Assembly (NCBI GenBank): GCA_022844125.1 | Contig: JALHMI010000009.1 | Coordinates: 124,001 to 188,000, forward strand | Reading direction: 5' to 3' | DNA length: 64,000 bases | Origin: Pirellulales bacterium | GTDB lineage: Bacteria > Planctomycetota > Planctomycetia > Pirellulales > PALSA-1355 | Shown: positions 54,496 to 63,818 of the stretch, piece by piece | Layout of the letters: every line of letters begins with the position of its first letter | Numbering within the stretch: position 1 is the stretch's first letter | The notes under the pieces: model-generated | Seen by the model: the letters and a program-made list of their open reading frames with translations, nothing else | The model's database searches: none | Told to the model about the DNA's origin: nothing | Translations under genes and position numbers: made by a program

Positions 54496-55806
54496 ATGTG
54501 GACCGTTGAACTAATCGTGATGGCCGTGATGATCGCCTTGAACGGCATCTTCGCGGCTTATGAGATTGCCCTGGCCTCGGTGGGGCTTGCACGTCTCGAC
54601 ACGCTCGCCCACGAGAACCGGCACGGGGCTGCATCTGCCATGCGGATGAAGACGAGCATGGAGGGTAGCCTGGCGGTCGTGCAACTGGGGATCACGCTCG
54701 TCGGCGCTATCGCCGCGGCCACGGGTGGCGCCGGCGCGGAAGAGTCGATCGAGCCCTGGTTTCTGGCACAGGGATTTTCCAACGGCACGTCGCAGTTTCT
54801 AGCCATCGGGGTGATCGTTCTCCCGCTCACGGTGGTGACGATCATTTTCGGCGAGTTAGTGCCAAAGGTGTTCGCGCTAGAGAATCGCGAGTGGGTCGTT
54901 TTACGGCTTTCACCGCTGATGGAATGGTTCAGCTTTGCCGTGTGGCCGGCGGTTTGGTTTCTTGAGACGACGGTATCCCTCTTCGTCGGACTACTGACCA
55001 GGCGCTGGAATCGGAGTGAGGCCTCTGCGAATGCTACGGAACTTCAGGAGCTCCGCGCTATCGCCGCTCTCGCCCGTACGTCGCGACTGATCGGGCGGCG
55101 GGAGGAAGGGATCATCGTCAGTGCCGCGCGACTTTCCAGCACGACGATCGAGTCGGTAATGCTGCCGATCGAGCATGTGCGCTACCTGTTCATCGGCGAC
55201 TCGCTGAACGAAGCCCTGGTGGCGGCCCATCTGGACATGCACACGCGTTATCCCGTGACCGAAAGTCGGGGCGATCCGGAATCGTTCATCGGGTATGTGA
55301 ATTTCAAGGACATTGTGGCGACGCTCAGGCTTGCGCCGCACGAACCCTCATTGCGGGGCATCCTGCGGCCTCTGGTGCACTTCAAGTCGACCGCCACGGT
55401 GGCCGAATGCCTGGAACGGTTGATCCATGAGCACAATCACATCGCCGTGGTTCGCGATCCAGAGGGCAAGGTCGTAGGCATCGTCACGCTCGAAGATATC
55501 CTGGAAGAGCTGGTTGGCGAAATCCACGACGAGTATGACCGGCTGCCAGCGCACGTCGTGCCGACGGGGCATGGCTGGATCGTCGGCGGAAGCTTGCCGC
55601 TGGCCAGGTTGGCCGATGTCATCGGCAGCCCGCTGGAGATGGAGTCGGGGCTGCTGCCCACAGATGCCCTGAACGCCTGGATTGCGCGACGGCTCGGCCG
55701 GCCGGCCCATCCCGGCGATATCGTACGTTCGGACGGGTGGCAGCTCGTTGTGCGAAAGGTCCGCCGCCAGGCGGTGGTCGAAGCCTTCGTGACGCGCGCC
55801 AGTTAG
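54496..55806 (+). CDS. CNNM/HlyC-CorC family membrane protein with CBS pair
   Basis: The 436-residue protein starts with the CNNM (DUF21) domain of three to four helices (MWTVELIVMAVMIALNGIFA; SLAVVQLGITLVGAIAAATG; FLAIGVIVLPLTVVTIIFGE with the conserved GELVPK). Two CBS domains follow (about 220-280, VMLPIEHVRYLFIGDSLNEA; and 285-345, HNHIAVVRDPEGKVVGIVTL), then a C-terminal CorC/HlyC domain (360-436). The family mediates or regulates Mg2+ (or Co2+) efflux, with nucleotide sensing by the CBS pair. Older 'haemolysin' annotation is not evidence of toxicity. Its stop overlaps the convergent stop of the secernin-like gene. Confidence 0.9.
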   Translation: MWTVELIVMAVMIALNGIFAAYEIALASVGLARLDTLAHENRHGAASAMRMKTSMEGSLAVVQLGITLVGAIAAATGGAGAEESIEPWFLAQGFSNGTSQFLAIGVIVLPLTVVTIIFGELVPKVFALENREWVVLRLSPLMEWFSFAVWPAVWFLETTVSLFVGLLTRRWNRSEASANATELQELRAIAALARTSRLIGRREEGIIVSAARLSSTTIESVMLPIEHVRYLFIGDSLNEALVAAHLDMHTRYPVTESRGDPESFIGYVNFKDIVATLRLAPHEPSLRGILRPLVHFKSTATVAECLERLIHEHNHIAVVRDPEGKVVGIVTLEDILEELVGEIHDEYDRLPAHVVPTGHGWIVGGSLPLARLADVIGSPLEMESGLLPTDALNAWIARRLGRPAHPGDIVRSDGWQLVVRKVRRQAVVEAFVTRAS

Positions 55807-57026
55807 CTGCCAGCGAAAGCGGGCACGCCGGCAACCGAGTCCAGCTTGATCCCAGCTCGGTCATTGGCCTTTTGCCAAAAGCGCCGGACATACCAGGGGC
55901 GAACGTCGCGTACTGGTTTCGCTAACACTCGCTCCAGCCAGCGATTCTCCAATCTGCCGTGTTCATCGAACGCGGCTTGCGAGTCCGGTGGCGACGCCAG
56001 CCACGCGGATTCGATCGTGTCACGCTCTGGTGTGAACAGCGGGAGGGCACTCCGCGGATCGCGCAGCGCCGCGCGATGCAGCCGCTCGTGCCGCCACCAC
56101 AGCGACAGATCCGCATGCTCTCCGGGCGGTGGACCCAGCTCGAGTGGCTCACCGACCGAAACCGGCTTGAACAGCCCGGTGCAGGGCGCAGCAGTTGCGG
56201 TTACCCAGTGCTCGTGTTGGTCCGGCCGCAGGCGGGCGACCCAGGATGCGGTCGTCTGCGATCCGGCGACAAGTCCCGCCGCATGGACGCAGGGAGCCCC
56301 AAGTCCGCCATTGAGCCAGGAGTAGCCCGGCTGCGAGTCTGCGGTTCCATGATCGCGCAGGATGCGCATCAGATCGGCGGGGCCCGTCGCACTGCCGGCC
56401 AGCGACAAGGTGCGAGCCTGCCTTGCATCGCACGCGGCGACGCGCGATTTGACCGGATCGCGATAGCGATTGGCGAAGCTGGGGATCGTCAGGCCGTTCG
56501 AGATGCTACGAGCGCCGTGAATCTCTTCGACTGCCGTGTGCCGGCCGGCCGTCTCCAGGACGAATGCCCGCCGCGGATCGGCCACGATGAAGCTGTTGTG
56601 GTACGTAAAGCCGGTTCGCTCGGCGCTGCACGAGCCGCCTTGGCCGTGCACGTTGAGCAGCGAGGCGATCGTCTCGACGGCGGCCTCGGCTGTTTCGGCC
56701 CGTTCAAGCGCCAACCGCAAGAGATCCATGCCGAGAAGCCCTGTCTTGGCATAGGGTTCGCGGGTGAACACGGCCTCGTTGCCGATCGTGACACGGTGCT
56801 CGTTCGTGCCCATCTCGGCGCCCCACATCCAGCGCGGCCGGCTCAGCAGCACGGCGTGCGTCTCGCGAACCTGCGGGATCTCGATCCAGGTGCAGCGCAG
56901 AGTTGCACCTAGTGGATATTGACGCCGCGGATGCCAATCGAGCAGTTGTGGCTCGTTGGCGTCGCGATCCGAGTTCTTGGCGAACAGGACGCCGGTGGAA
57001 CCAACGATAGCCAGCGTATCGCACAT
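55803..57026 (-). CDS. Secernin-like / C69 family N-terminal-Cys hydrolase
   Basis: The 407-residue protein begins MCDTLAIVG with Cys at position 2, the N-terminal nucleophile exposed on removal of Met, and continues LFAKNSDRDANEPQ near 14, the hallmark of secernins and C69 dipeptidases. EMGTNEHRVTIGNEAVFTRE near 71, GLLGMDLLRLALERAETAEA near 96 and SNGLTIPSF near 176 complete the Ntn-hydrolase pattern. There is no signal peptide, so it is intracellular. The family cleaves amide bonds in dipeptides or small substrates. Autoprocessing beyond Met removal is not predicted. It is not grouped with a neighbour. Confidence 0.84.
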   Translation of the reverse strand: MCDTLAIVGSTGVLFAKNSDRDANEPQLLDWHPRRQYPLGATLRCTWIEIPQVRETHAVLLSRPRWMWGAEMGTNEHRVTIGNEAVFTREPYAKTGLLGMDLLRLALERAETAEAAVETIASLLNVHGQGGSCSAERTGFTYHNSFIVADPRRAFVLETAGRHTAVEEIHGARSISNGLTIPSFANRYRDPVKSRVAACDARQARTLSLAGSATGPADLMRILRDHGTADSQPGYSWLNGGLGAPCVHAAGLVAGSQTTASWVARLRPDQHEHWVTATAAPCTGLFKPVSVGEPLELGPPPGEHADLSLWWRHERLHRAALRDPRSALPLFTPERDTIESAWLASPPDSQAAFDEHGRLENRWLERVLAKPVRDVRPWYVRRFWQKANDRAGIKLDSVAGVPAFAGS

Positions 57027-57060
57027 GGGAAGCGGGACCTCGGCGAAGTCGATTCCGAAG

Positions 57061-59487
57061 TTAATCCGCGGCCACGCGTGCGGCGGTTAGCTGCGTTCCC
57101 GATTTGGACGGGCCGGCTTGTTCGATCGCTTCGAGTAGTTGCTGCTGGGTGATCACATCGCGCAGCACGATCGGTTGATCCGGACGGTCGGCCGGGAAGA
57201 TCGCCAACAGTGGAATCGACGTGCTCTGAAGCGAGTTCAACGCCTCTTTGATTTCGGGCGACCCCTCGGTGTAGTCCGCCAGCAGCGGCACAATCTTATT
57301 GGCCGCGAGTGCTTCGCGAATCTCGTCCGTCTCGATGACGAACTTCAGATTCATTTTGCATGTCAGACACCATTCGGCCGTGAAATCAACCAGCACCGTG
57401 TTGCCAGAATTGCGCAGACGAGCCAACTCCGAGGGCGTAAACGGTTGCCAAGGAATCTTCGATGATCCCGGGACGAGGTACGTGAAGGCCAGCAATGTGA
57501 TGATTCCACCCACGAGCACGCCCTGTCCCCAGGCAAGCGACTTCCGGCCCAGGCTTTCGGTGAGCGAAGTCCGACCGATCCACCAGCAGGCCATCCAGAT
57601 TCCGACCATCATGGCGAACGTCGGCACGAGATAGTTTTTGTTCATGAAGCTGAACAGGAAGACGATTGTGCCTAACAGCACAAATCCCATCAGTTGCTTG
57701 AACGTATCCATCCACGCGCCAGGCTTCGGGAGGAATCGGATCAGCGTAGGGAACGCTCCAATCAACAGGTAGGGCGCCGACATGCCGAGCGCGATGCAGG
57801 CAAACAGCAAATAGGTGACCGATGGCGGCTGGTTCAGCGTAAAGCCGAACACGGTGCCCAGGGCCGGCCCACTGCATGGCGTGGCCAGAATCGTCGCCAT
57901 CACACCTTTCGAGTACGCGCCGGCGACGCCCTCCTTTGCGGCAAGATCGTTGGCTTTTCCCGAACCGACGAAACCAGGGATGGGGATCTCCCAGACGCCG
58001 AGGAAGCTCAACGCCATAGCGAACACCAGGCCGACCATAACGACGTTAAACCACGTGTTGCTGAACTGTTCGCCCCAGCCGAGGTTGGAGCTAAGGAGCC
58101 CCAGCGACGCGGCGGAAGCCAACGTGGCCAGCACCATGAATACGGTCAGCGTTCCGAGGGCATACCACACGTTGAGCTTGAGTACCGTCGCGCGACTGCG
58201 TCCGGCCTGCTCGGCAAAGGAGAGGATCTTGAGCCCGATGACCGGCAGCACGCAAGGCATGAAGTTCAGAATGAAGCCGCCTGCGATCGCAAACAACATG
58301 ATTACCGGCAGCGATAGGGCGGTACTTCCGGCCCCCTCGATCGTCACCAATCCAGGCTGGGCGTCGATCGGGGCTGGTTGGTTAGCTGCCAGTTGTGCCG
58401 CTTCTCCGTATTTCGCCTCGCTGAAGACAACTGCCGAGGCGCCGGGCTGTGGCTCCGCGGCGACTTCGACTGAGCCGCTGAACCGGGCCGCTTTCGGCAT
58501 ATCGCAGCTGGCGTCTTTGAAACATGTCTGCAGGCCAATGATGCCTTCAATCGGGAACTGGCCCGGCGGGGCGTCGGCCGAAATCACGATCGGAGTGCTC
58601 CACTTCACTTGCCCTTCGTAGAAGGGGAGCATCGCCGGCTCGCCGGGCTTCGCGGCATGCGGGGTGACGAGTTGGCCGTCCGCAGTGGTTGTCTTGCGAT
58701 TGAAGCCCGAGGTGTTGCTCAGCGCGATCAGCGTGGGCTTGTTGCCCAGGGCCTTGGGATCGGTTTCCGCTCGCTCGTAGATGTGCCACCCGGGCGGCAT
58801 ATCGGCGGTGATGACCAGATTTACCGTCGACCCCGGCGTTGCCACGCGGGGTTCAAGGTAGCCTCGCAGAGTCGCATGCGTGTTGGGCACAGCGAATTCA
58901 ACGGCCGCAGGCATCGCGCTTTCGGCTTGTTGCTTCAGTCCGGCCTCAAAGGGCAACTCCTCGGGCGGCAGGCAGGTTCCGACCTTGCAGACTTGTGCGC
59001 GGACCGAACCTTTAATCTTGAGCTGACCAAGATCGGCGCCGGGCCGGAATTCGACGGGTGCTTGCCAAGTCACCTCGCCGGCAAACTCTTCCAGCACGTA
59101 CTCGCCATCCTTCACTACCTTGGGGGGCAGCGTCGGCCGAAAGTCGCCTACCACTCGGAAATCATTCGATGGCTCAACCGTAATTTTGGTTGGCGTCGCC
59201 CCCAGGGGCTTTTGCGTCGTCGAGTACGTGTACCACGGCGATTCGATGTTCGCCGTGATCGAGAGCAGCCCCGGCTGGGCTCCGCCTGGCGCAGTGAAAT
59301 GCGCGAACACCGAGATCACGGATTCGCCACCATTGGCGTCGACGCCGGCACCCGGCGACGTGAGGCCCCCCAGCGGCCCGCCATTGAGGATGTCATCGAG
59401 CTGCGCAATCGCCGCAGGCGCGGTACTGATAAGCAGGAGGACCGCGAGAAGGACTCGCACAAGCCGCCGCGATGGAGCGTCGAGCAT
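57061..59487 (-). CDS. dsbD: DsbD-type thiol:disulfide interchange protein with doubled N-terminal domain
   Basis: The 808-residue protein has a signal peptide (1-28). Two DsbD alpha-like immunoglobulin-fold domains follow: about 50-200 with CKVGTC, and about 205-350 with CFKDASC, so each keeps its own Cys pair. The eight-helix membrane domain (about 395-650) carries MPCVLPVIGLK and ATPCSGPALG, the two electron-carrying Cys. The C-terminal thioredoxin domain has EWCLTC (Cys707, Cys710). The protein moves electrons from cytoplasmic thioredoxin to periplasmic substrates, plausibly the TlpA-like and redoxin/haem proteins in this window. Most DsbD proteins have one alpha domain, so the tandem pair is unusual. 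Confidence 0.93.
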   Translation of the reverse strand: MLDAPSRRLVRVLLAVLLLISTAPAAIAQLDDILNGGPLGGLTSPGAGVDANGGESVISVFAHFTAPGGAQPGLLSITANIESPWYTYSTTQKPLGATPTKITVEPSNDFRVVGDFRPTLPPKVVKDGEYVLEEFAGEVTWQAPVEFRPGADLGQLKIKGSVRAQVCKVGTCLPPEELPFEAGLKQQAESAMPAAVEFAVPNTHATLRGYLEPRVATPGSTVNLVITADMPPGWHIYERAETDPKALGNKPTLIALSNTSGFNRKTTTADGQLVTPHAAKPGEPAMLPFYEGQVKWSTPIVISADAPPGQFPIEGIIGLQTCFKDASCDMPKAARFSGSVEVAAEPQPGASAVVFSEAKYGEAAQLAANQPAPIDAQPGLVTIEGAGSTALSLPVIMLFAIAGGFILNFMPCVLPVIGLKILSFAEQAGRSRATVLKLNVWYALGTLTVFMVLATLASAASLGLLSSNLGWGEQFSNTWFNVVMVGLVFAMALSFLGVWEIPIPGFVGSGKANDLAAKEGVAGAYSKGVMATILATPCSGPALGTVFGFTLNQPPSVTYLLFACIALGMSAPYLLIGAFPTLIRFLPKPGAWMDTFKQLMGFVLLGTIVFLFSFMNKNYLVPTFAMMVGIWMACWWIGRTSLTESLGRKSLAWGQGVLVGGIITLLAFTYLVPGSSKIPWQPFTPSELARLRNSGNTVLVDFTAEWCLTCKMNLKFVIETDEIREALAANKIVPLLADYTEGSPEIKEALNSLQSTSIPLLAIFPADRPDQPIVLRDVITQQQLLEAIEQAGPSKSGTQLTAARVAAD

Positions 59488-59637
59488 GCTTCTTATATCC
59501 TTATAGCCAAAGCACTAAGGGCGTTGTGACCGATTGATTCTAGCGGCCCGCGCAGGGGCGGGTCAACGCCGCCGTCCTGGGCAATTGTACGCAGAATCAG
59601 AGCGATTGTTCGGTCATTGGCCGGGCACAAGCTCCGT

Positions 59638-60651
59638 TCAAGCCAGCGTTTGCGACAGGTGCTCAAGCCGCTGCAGAAACTCGTCGAGCCGGGCAGTCAC
59701 GGCGGCTTCGTCGGCGAACTCGCGACCTTCCATGTAAATCCATTCCAGCCATTGCAGCCCGCCCATCAGCACCGTGCTGCGGTCGAATGCCAGCACCAGG
59801 TTATGTTCGTTGCGCGATAGCCGCCGGATGGATTGATACGCGGCCAGACCCGCTTGCCAATCGGACACGTCGTCCTGAGCGAGGCTTCCCAGCAGCCTCG
59901 CGACATCGGTCGCCACATTGTCCGGCCGCAGCGCGCCAAAATCGACGATCCCGGTCACTGCGTCCGCTTCAAACAGGATGTGGGCATGCCACACATCGCG
60001 GATACAAGGCTGCACGGCGACATCCAGCCCGCTTGCCGTTTCCAGCGCGTGCAGCACGCTGGGGCCGTGCCGCATCGCCGTGTCGATCAGCCGCCGGCCT
60101 CGCTGGGCAATTGCGGGATGAGCACCTGAGCCCATCGCTTTCCGGAGTTCGACCAGCCGCCCGCCCAGGAGCCCTTGGAGGTGCAACGCCCGATCGGCGA
60201 TTCCCGGCGAGCCGGTGGGACCGGTCTCCGGCAGCGGGAAGGTTCGGGCTGCCTCGTGAAACGCGGCCAGCGCGAGCATGGCGTTATGCAGTCGGGGCTT
60301 GGTGGGATTGGCCCGGTAATCGGCGTCCCCAGGCAGCCAGGGAGTCAGCTCCCAAAAATGCCCCGCATGCCAGATGAACCCGTGTTTGTGGTGCGTCTCG
60401 ATGGGGACCGGAATGCGGTCGAAGCCTTCCTGGTTGACGTGCCATAGGACGGCCTGCAGGAATTCGAGCCTCTCGGTTCCAGGAAACCCGGGCGGCCACC
60501 GCCGCAGGCAGAGCGGCCCCCTGGGAGCCGAGATTCGCCATAGCGTGGCACCGCTGAAGCTCAGGGGCGCATGGAACCGGTCGACCGACAGCGGCCGGCA
60601 ATCCTCCGGGTAGAGCTGCAGAATTCGCTGGATATCGCGATCGATTCCCAT
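59638..60651 (-). CDS. APH-like phosphotransferase family protein
   Basis: Start chosen at ATG 60651 (MGIDRDIQRILQLY); a further ATG at 60732 adds a less likely N-terminus. The 337-residue protein has the aminoglycoside phosphotransferase / homoserine-kinase-like fold: LWRISAPRGPLCLRRWPPGF near 36-55 (P-loop-like), HAGHFWELTPWLPGDADY near 93, and a catalytic region reading CIRDVWHAHILF near 215, followed by GIVDFGALR with the Mg-binding Asp. The usual HGDxHxxN pattern is thus changed to RDxWHAHI. Substrate is unknown and phosphotransfer activity is uncertain. Confidence 0.75.
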   Translation of the reverse strand: MGIDRDIQRILQLYPEDCRPLSVDRFHAPLSFSGATLWRISAPRGPLCLRRWPPGFPGTERLEFLQAVLWHVNQEGFDRIPVPIETHHKHGFIWHAGHFWELTPWLPGDADYRANPTKPRLHNAMLALAAFHEAARTFPLPETGPTGSPGIADRALHLQGLLGGRLVELRKAMGSGAHPAIAQRGRRLIDTAMRHGPSVLHALETASGLDVAVQPCIRDVWHAHILFEADAVTGIVDFGALRPDNVATDVARLLGSLAQDDVSDWQAGLAAYQSIRRLSRNEHNLVLAFDRSTVLMGGLQWLEWIYMEGREFADEAAVTARLDEFLQRLEHLSQTLA

Positions 60652-60732
60652 CGCCCCGTCTCGCACGACCGTCCCGGAATTACCTACCAGGGTTTTAATC
60701 GTCAGGTATACTAAAGATCGCACCTTCGGCAC

Positions 60733-60943
60733 GATCCGCTGCGTAAATCTTCCCGGCGACCGATCCCTCCCGCAGATTTCCCCGTATTACAACTGCCGCA
60801 CCGGGAGCCTGTCGGTAACTGGCTAGGTTAGGCTATATTTGGCGCGGGTGCGGATTCCGCGCTGTGGGCATACGGGCCTTTACTAGGATCGGCGGACGCC
60901 GGTCTCCCCCACCATTTCTCCCCGCGATAGCGAGACAGCAACG
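60733..60943. promoter_or_regulatory. Upstream region of the metalloprotease gene
   Basis: Contains GGCTATATT near 60830-60840, a -10-like sequence similar to the one before the oligopeptidase gene, but no good -35. The region serves two divergent genes. Confidence 0.3.
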
Positions 60944-63664
60944 ATGGTCAGGCACCTCGTAGGATTCTTTGGTTTCATGATGGCCGTTGCGTTCATCGCT
61001 CCGGTGACGCTCGCCCAGGAGATCACGGCCAGCGAGAATCCGCCCGCCGAGAACGCAGCCGGCGAAGCGACAAAAGAAGAGCCTAAAGGTGAGAGCAAGC
61101 CCGCCGCTACCGCGGAACAACCGAAGCCGAAGTACCCACCCTATGCCGACGTGATCAAAGATCACGAGACGATCGACGGCTTGATGAAGCTGCACCGTAA
61201 AGGAAATCACCTATTGGGCGAGCTTGGCAGCCGGCACATGAACAAAGACTTCATCGTGCTGATCTCGATCGCCAAAGGCATCGGCCGCGGTTCAATTCTG
61301 GGCGGCATGAGTTGGGGTTTCGGCGATGATTGGATCTGGCAGTTCCGCAAGGTTGACGATCGCATCCTGCTGGTCAGGCGAAACGTTCGTTTCACCGCCG
61401 ACAAGGGCGACCCGCAGTCGCGCGCCGTGAACCTCGCCTACACCGACAGCGTGCTGTTCAGCCTGCCGATCGTCACCACGTCGCCGGACGGCTCGAACGT
61501 CGTTGACTTCACGCCGGTATTCATGAGCGACTTGCCGCAGATTTCTTCCGTGCTGCCGGGCTTCATGTTCTCGGACACCAAGAGTACCTGGGCCGAAGGG
61601 TTCCCCAAGGGTAAGAACCGGGGCCTGACCGATAACATCGAATTAGAAGTCGCCGCGACTTACGCCTCGAGCGGTCGCGATGAGATCGACTCCGTCGCCG
61701 ACAGCCGCGGCGCCAGCATTCACGTGCACTACTCGATCAGCCTGCTGCCGGAGAACGGCTATCAACCGCGGATGGCGGACGACCGCGTCGGTTACTTCCT
61801 AACCGCGCTGAAGGATTGGTCGAAGAAGGGGGAAGACGATCGGTTTGTGCGGTACATCAACCGCTGGGATCTGCAAAAAGCCGAGCCCTCGGCCGAGATT
61901 TCGCCGCCCAAGAAGCCCATTATCTTCTACCTGGAAAAGACCATTCCCTACGCGTATCGCGCTCCGATTCGCGACGGTATCGCCGAGTGGAACAAGGCCT
62001 TTGAGAAGGCCGGCTTCGCCAACGCGATCGAAGTCCGCCAGCAGCGCGACAGCGACGACTGGGATCCGGAAGACATCAACTACAACACCTTCCGCTGGAT
62101 CACGGCCGGCGCCGGCTTCGCCATGGGCCCTTCACGCGTCAATCCGCGCACCGGTCAGATTCTCGACGCCGACGTGATTTTCGACGCCGACTTCCTGCAG
62201 TTCTGGAAGCAGGAGTATGAGAACTTCACGCCCGAGGCAGTGGCGCGCATGACGGGCGGTGCGCTCGATCTGCGCAGCTATCAGGAGCAGCTCAAGGCCG
62301 AGCCCCACATGCACGGCGAAAATATCTGCGAGTTCCATCACGGGCTGGCCCGAGAACTGGCGTTCGGCTCGCACGTGATGGCAACCCGGACCACGAACCC
62401 GGCGGACCGCGAGAAGCTCGTCGTGCAGGGGCTCAAGGAAGTGACCATGCACGAGATCGGCCACACGCTGGGCCTGCGTCACAACTTCAAGGCCAGCACG
62501 ATGCTCACGCTCGAGGACATGAACGATCCCGCCAAGACGGCGGAGACGGGCCTGACCTCGTCGGTGATGGACTATGCTCCGGCCAACCTGATGCCGCAGG
62601 GCTTGCCGCAGGGGGACTACTTCTCGAGCACCATCGGTCCTTATGACATGTGGGCCATCGAGTATGGTTACAAACCGCTCTCCGGCGGTACCGACGGCGA
62701 AGTCGCTGAACTGAAGAAGATCGCCGCTCGCTGCGGTGAACCGCAACTTGCATATGCGACCGACGAAGACACTCGCGGCATCGATCCCGATCCGCTCTCG
62801 AACCGCTACGACATGGGCAAGGATCCCTTGGCTTATGCCAGGATGCGGGCCCAGTTGATTGGCGAGTTGTGGCCGACCGTGCTCAAGGAATCGACCAAGG
62901 ACGGCGACGGCTATCAGAAGACTCGCCAGGTGTTCGGCGTGCTGTTGTCGAATCACGGCCGCGCAATGCACTTTGCATCGCGACTGGTCGGCGGCGTGTA
63001 CGTCAGCCGCGCCCATCGCGGCGACCCGAATTCGGCTCCGCCGTTCACGGTGGTCGAACCGGCCAAGCAGCGTGAAGCCCTGGTGCTGGTCGGCGAGCAG
63101 GTGTTCAGCGACAAGCCGTTCCAGTTCCCGCCCGAACTCTACAGCCACCTGGCTTCCAGCCGCTGGTCGCACTGGGGTTCGGACATGCCGCTCCGCACGG
63201 ATTTCCCCGTGCATGAAGTGATCGGCATGTGGCAGGATCGCATCTTGAGCCAGCTTATGTCGCCCCTGACGCTGGAGCGCTTGCACGACACCGAGTTGCA
63301 ACTGCCGGCCGATCAGGACGCCCTGACGACGCCGGAATTGATGGGCACGCTTACGAAGACGATCTTCTCGGAGATCGAGGGGATGCCCGAAGGCGAGTAC
63401 ACGAACCGCAAGCCGGCAATCAGCAGCCTGCGGCGTAACCTGCAGCGGACGTATCTTGAGCGGATGTCGTCGCTGGCCATGGGGCGCAGCGGGGCCCCGC
63501 AGGACTGTCAGACCGTGGCTTACGCCGAGTTGGAAGCTCTGGAACTGCGGATCAATGAGCTGCTCAAGAGCGACCGCAAGCTGGACGCCTACAGCAAGGC
63601 TCATTTGCAGGAATCGGCCAGCCGGATCCACAGGGTACTCGATGCACGGTTTAACCTGAATTAA
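60944..63664 (+). CDS. Secreted zinc-dependent metalloprotease (DUF5117-type)
   Basis: The 906-residue protein has a signal peptide (1-24) and a Pro/Glu/Lys-rich linker (25-70). A long N-terminal region (70-330) matches the DUF5117/5118 type (e.g. GNHLLGELGSRHMNKDFIVL then ISIAKGIGRGSILGG). The protease domain carries HEIGHTLGLRHN at 503-514, an extended metzincin zinc motif (His503, His507, His513; Glu504), followed by SSVMDYAPAN near 546, the Met-turn. The C-terminal part (650-906) is helical. It probably digests extracellular protein. Homologues are abundant in planctomycetes and bacteroidetes; the natural substrates are unknown. Confidence 0.9.
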   Translation: MVRHLVGFFGFMMAVAFIAPVTLAQEITASENPPAENAAGEATKEEPKGESKPAATAEQPKPKYPPYADVIKDHETIDGLMKLHRKGNHLLGELGSRHMNKDFIVLISIAKGIGRGSILGGMSWGFGDDWIWQFRKVDDRILLVRRNVRFTADKGDPQSRAVNLAYTDSVLFSLPIVTTSPDGSNVVDFTPVFMSDLPQISSVLPGFMFSDTKSTWAEGFPKGKNRGLTDNIELEVAATYASSGRDEIDSVADSRGASIHVHYSISLLPENGYQPRMADDRVGYFLTALKDWSKKGEDDRFVRYINRWDLQKAEPSAEISPPKKPIIFYLEKTIPYAYRAPIRDGIAEWNKAFEKAGFANAIEVRQQRDSDDWDPEDINYNTFRWITAGAGFAMGPSRVNPRTGQILDADVIFDADFLQFWKQEYENFTPEAVARMTGGALDLRSYQEQLKAEPHMHGENICEFHHGLARELAFGSHVMATRTTNPADREKLVVQGLKEVTMHEIGHTLGLRHNFKASTMLTLEDMNDPAKTAETGLTSSVMDYAPANLMPQGLPQGDYFSSTIGPYDMWAIEYGYKPLSGGTDGEVAELKKIAARCGEPQLAYATDEDTRGIDPDPLSNRYDMGKDPLAYARMRAQLIGELWPTVLKESTKDGDGYQKTRQVFGVLLSNHGRAMHFASRLVGGVYVSRAHRGDPNSAPPFTVVEPAKQREALVLVGEQVFSDKPFQFPPELYSHLASSRWSHWGSDMPLRTDFPVHEVIGMWQDRILSQLMSPLTLERLHDTELQLPADQDALTTPELMGTLTKTIFSEIEGMPEGEYTNRKPAISSLRRNLQRTYLERMSSLAMGRSGAPQDCQTVAYAELEALELRINELLKSDRKLDAYSKAHLQESASRIHRVLDARFNLN

Positions 63665-63684
63665 CTCGATTATCTCCAACCCTC

Positions 63685-63717
63685 GCTGCGGCTCTCGGCA
63701 ATCTGGGAAGCCGCAGC
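63685..63717 (+). terminator. Hairpin after the metalloprotease gene
   Basis: GCTGCGGCT (63685-63693) and AGCCGCAGC (63709-63717) are perfect arms with a 15-base loop. The absence of a T-run makes intrinsic termination uncertain. Confidence 0.4.
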
Positions 63718-63818
63718 AATCGGATTTGAGTTAACGACGATTGGGGGCTTATCGGTTCGGCGGGGCGCGGTATGCTTGACCGCTGCTGTTGGGTCGCCCT
63801 TTGCGGGAGTACGCCGCC

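Noticed and set aside
62132-63679. 515-codon minus-strand ORF opposite the metalloprotease
   Set aside because: The plus strand has the zinc motif and signal peptide; the minus ORF has none.
63685-63717. Calling this hairpin a proven terminator
   Set aside because: The stem is good but no T-run follows; kept only as a low-confidence terminator-like hairpin.
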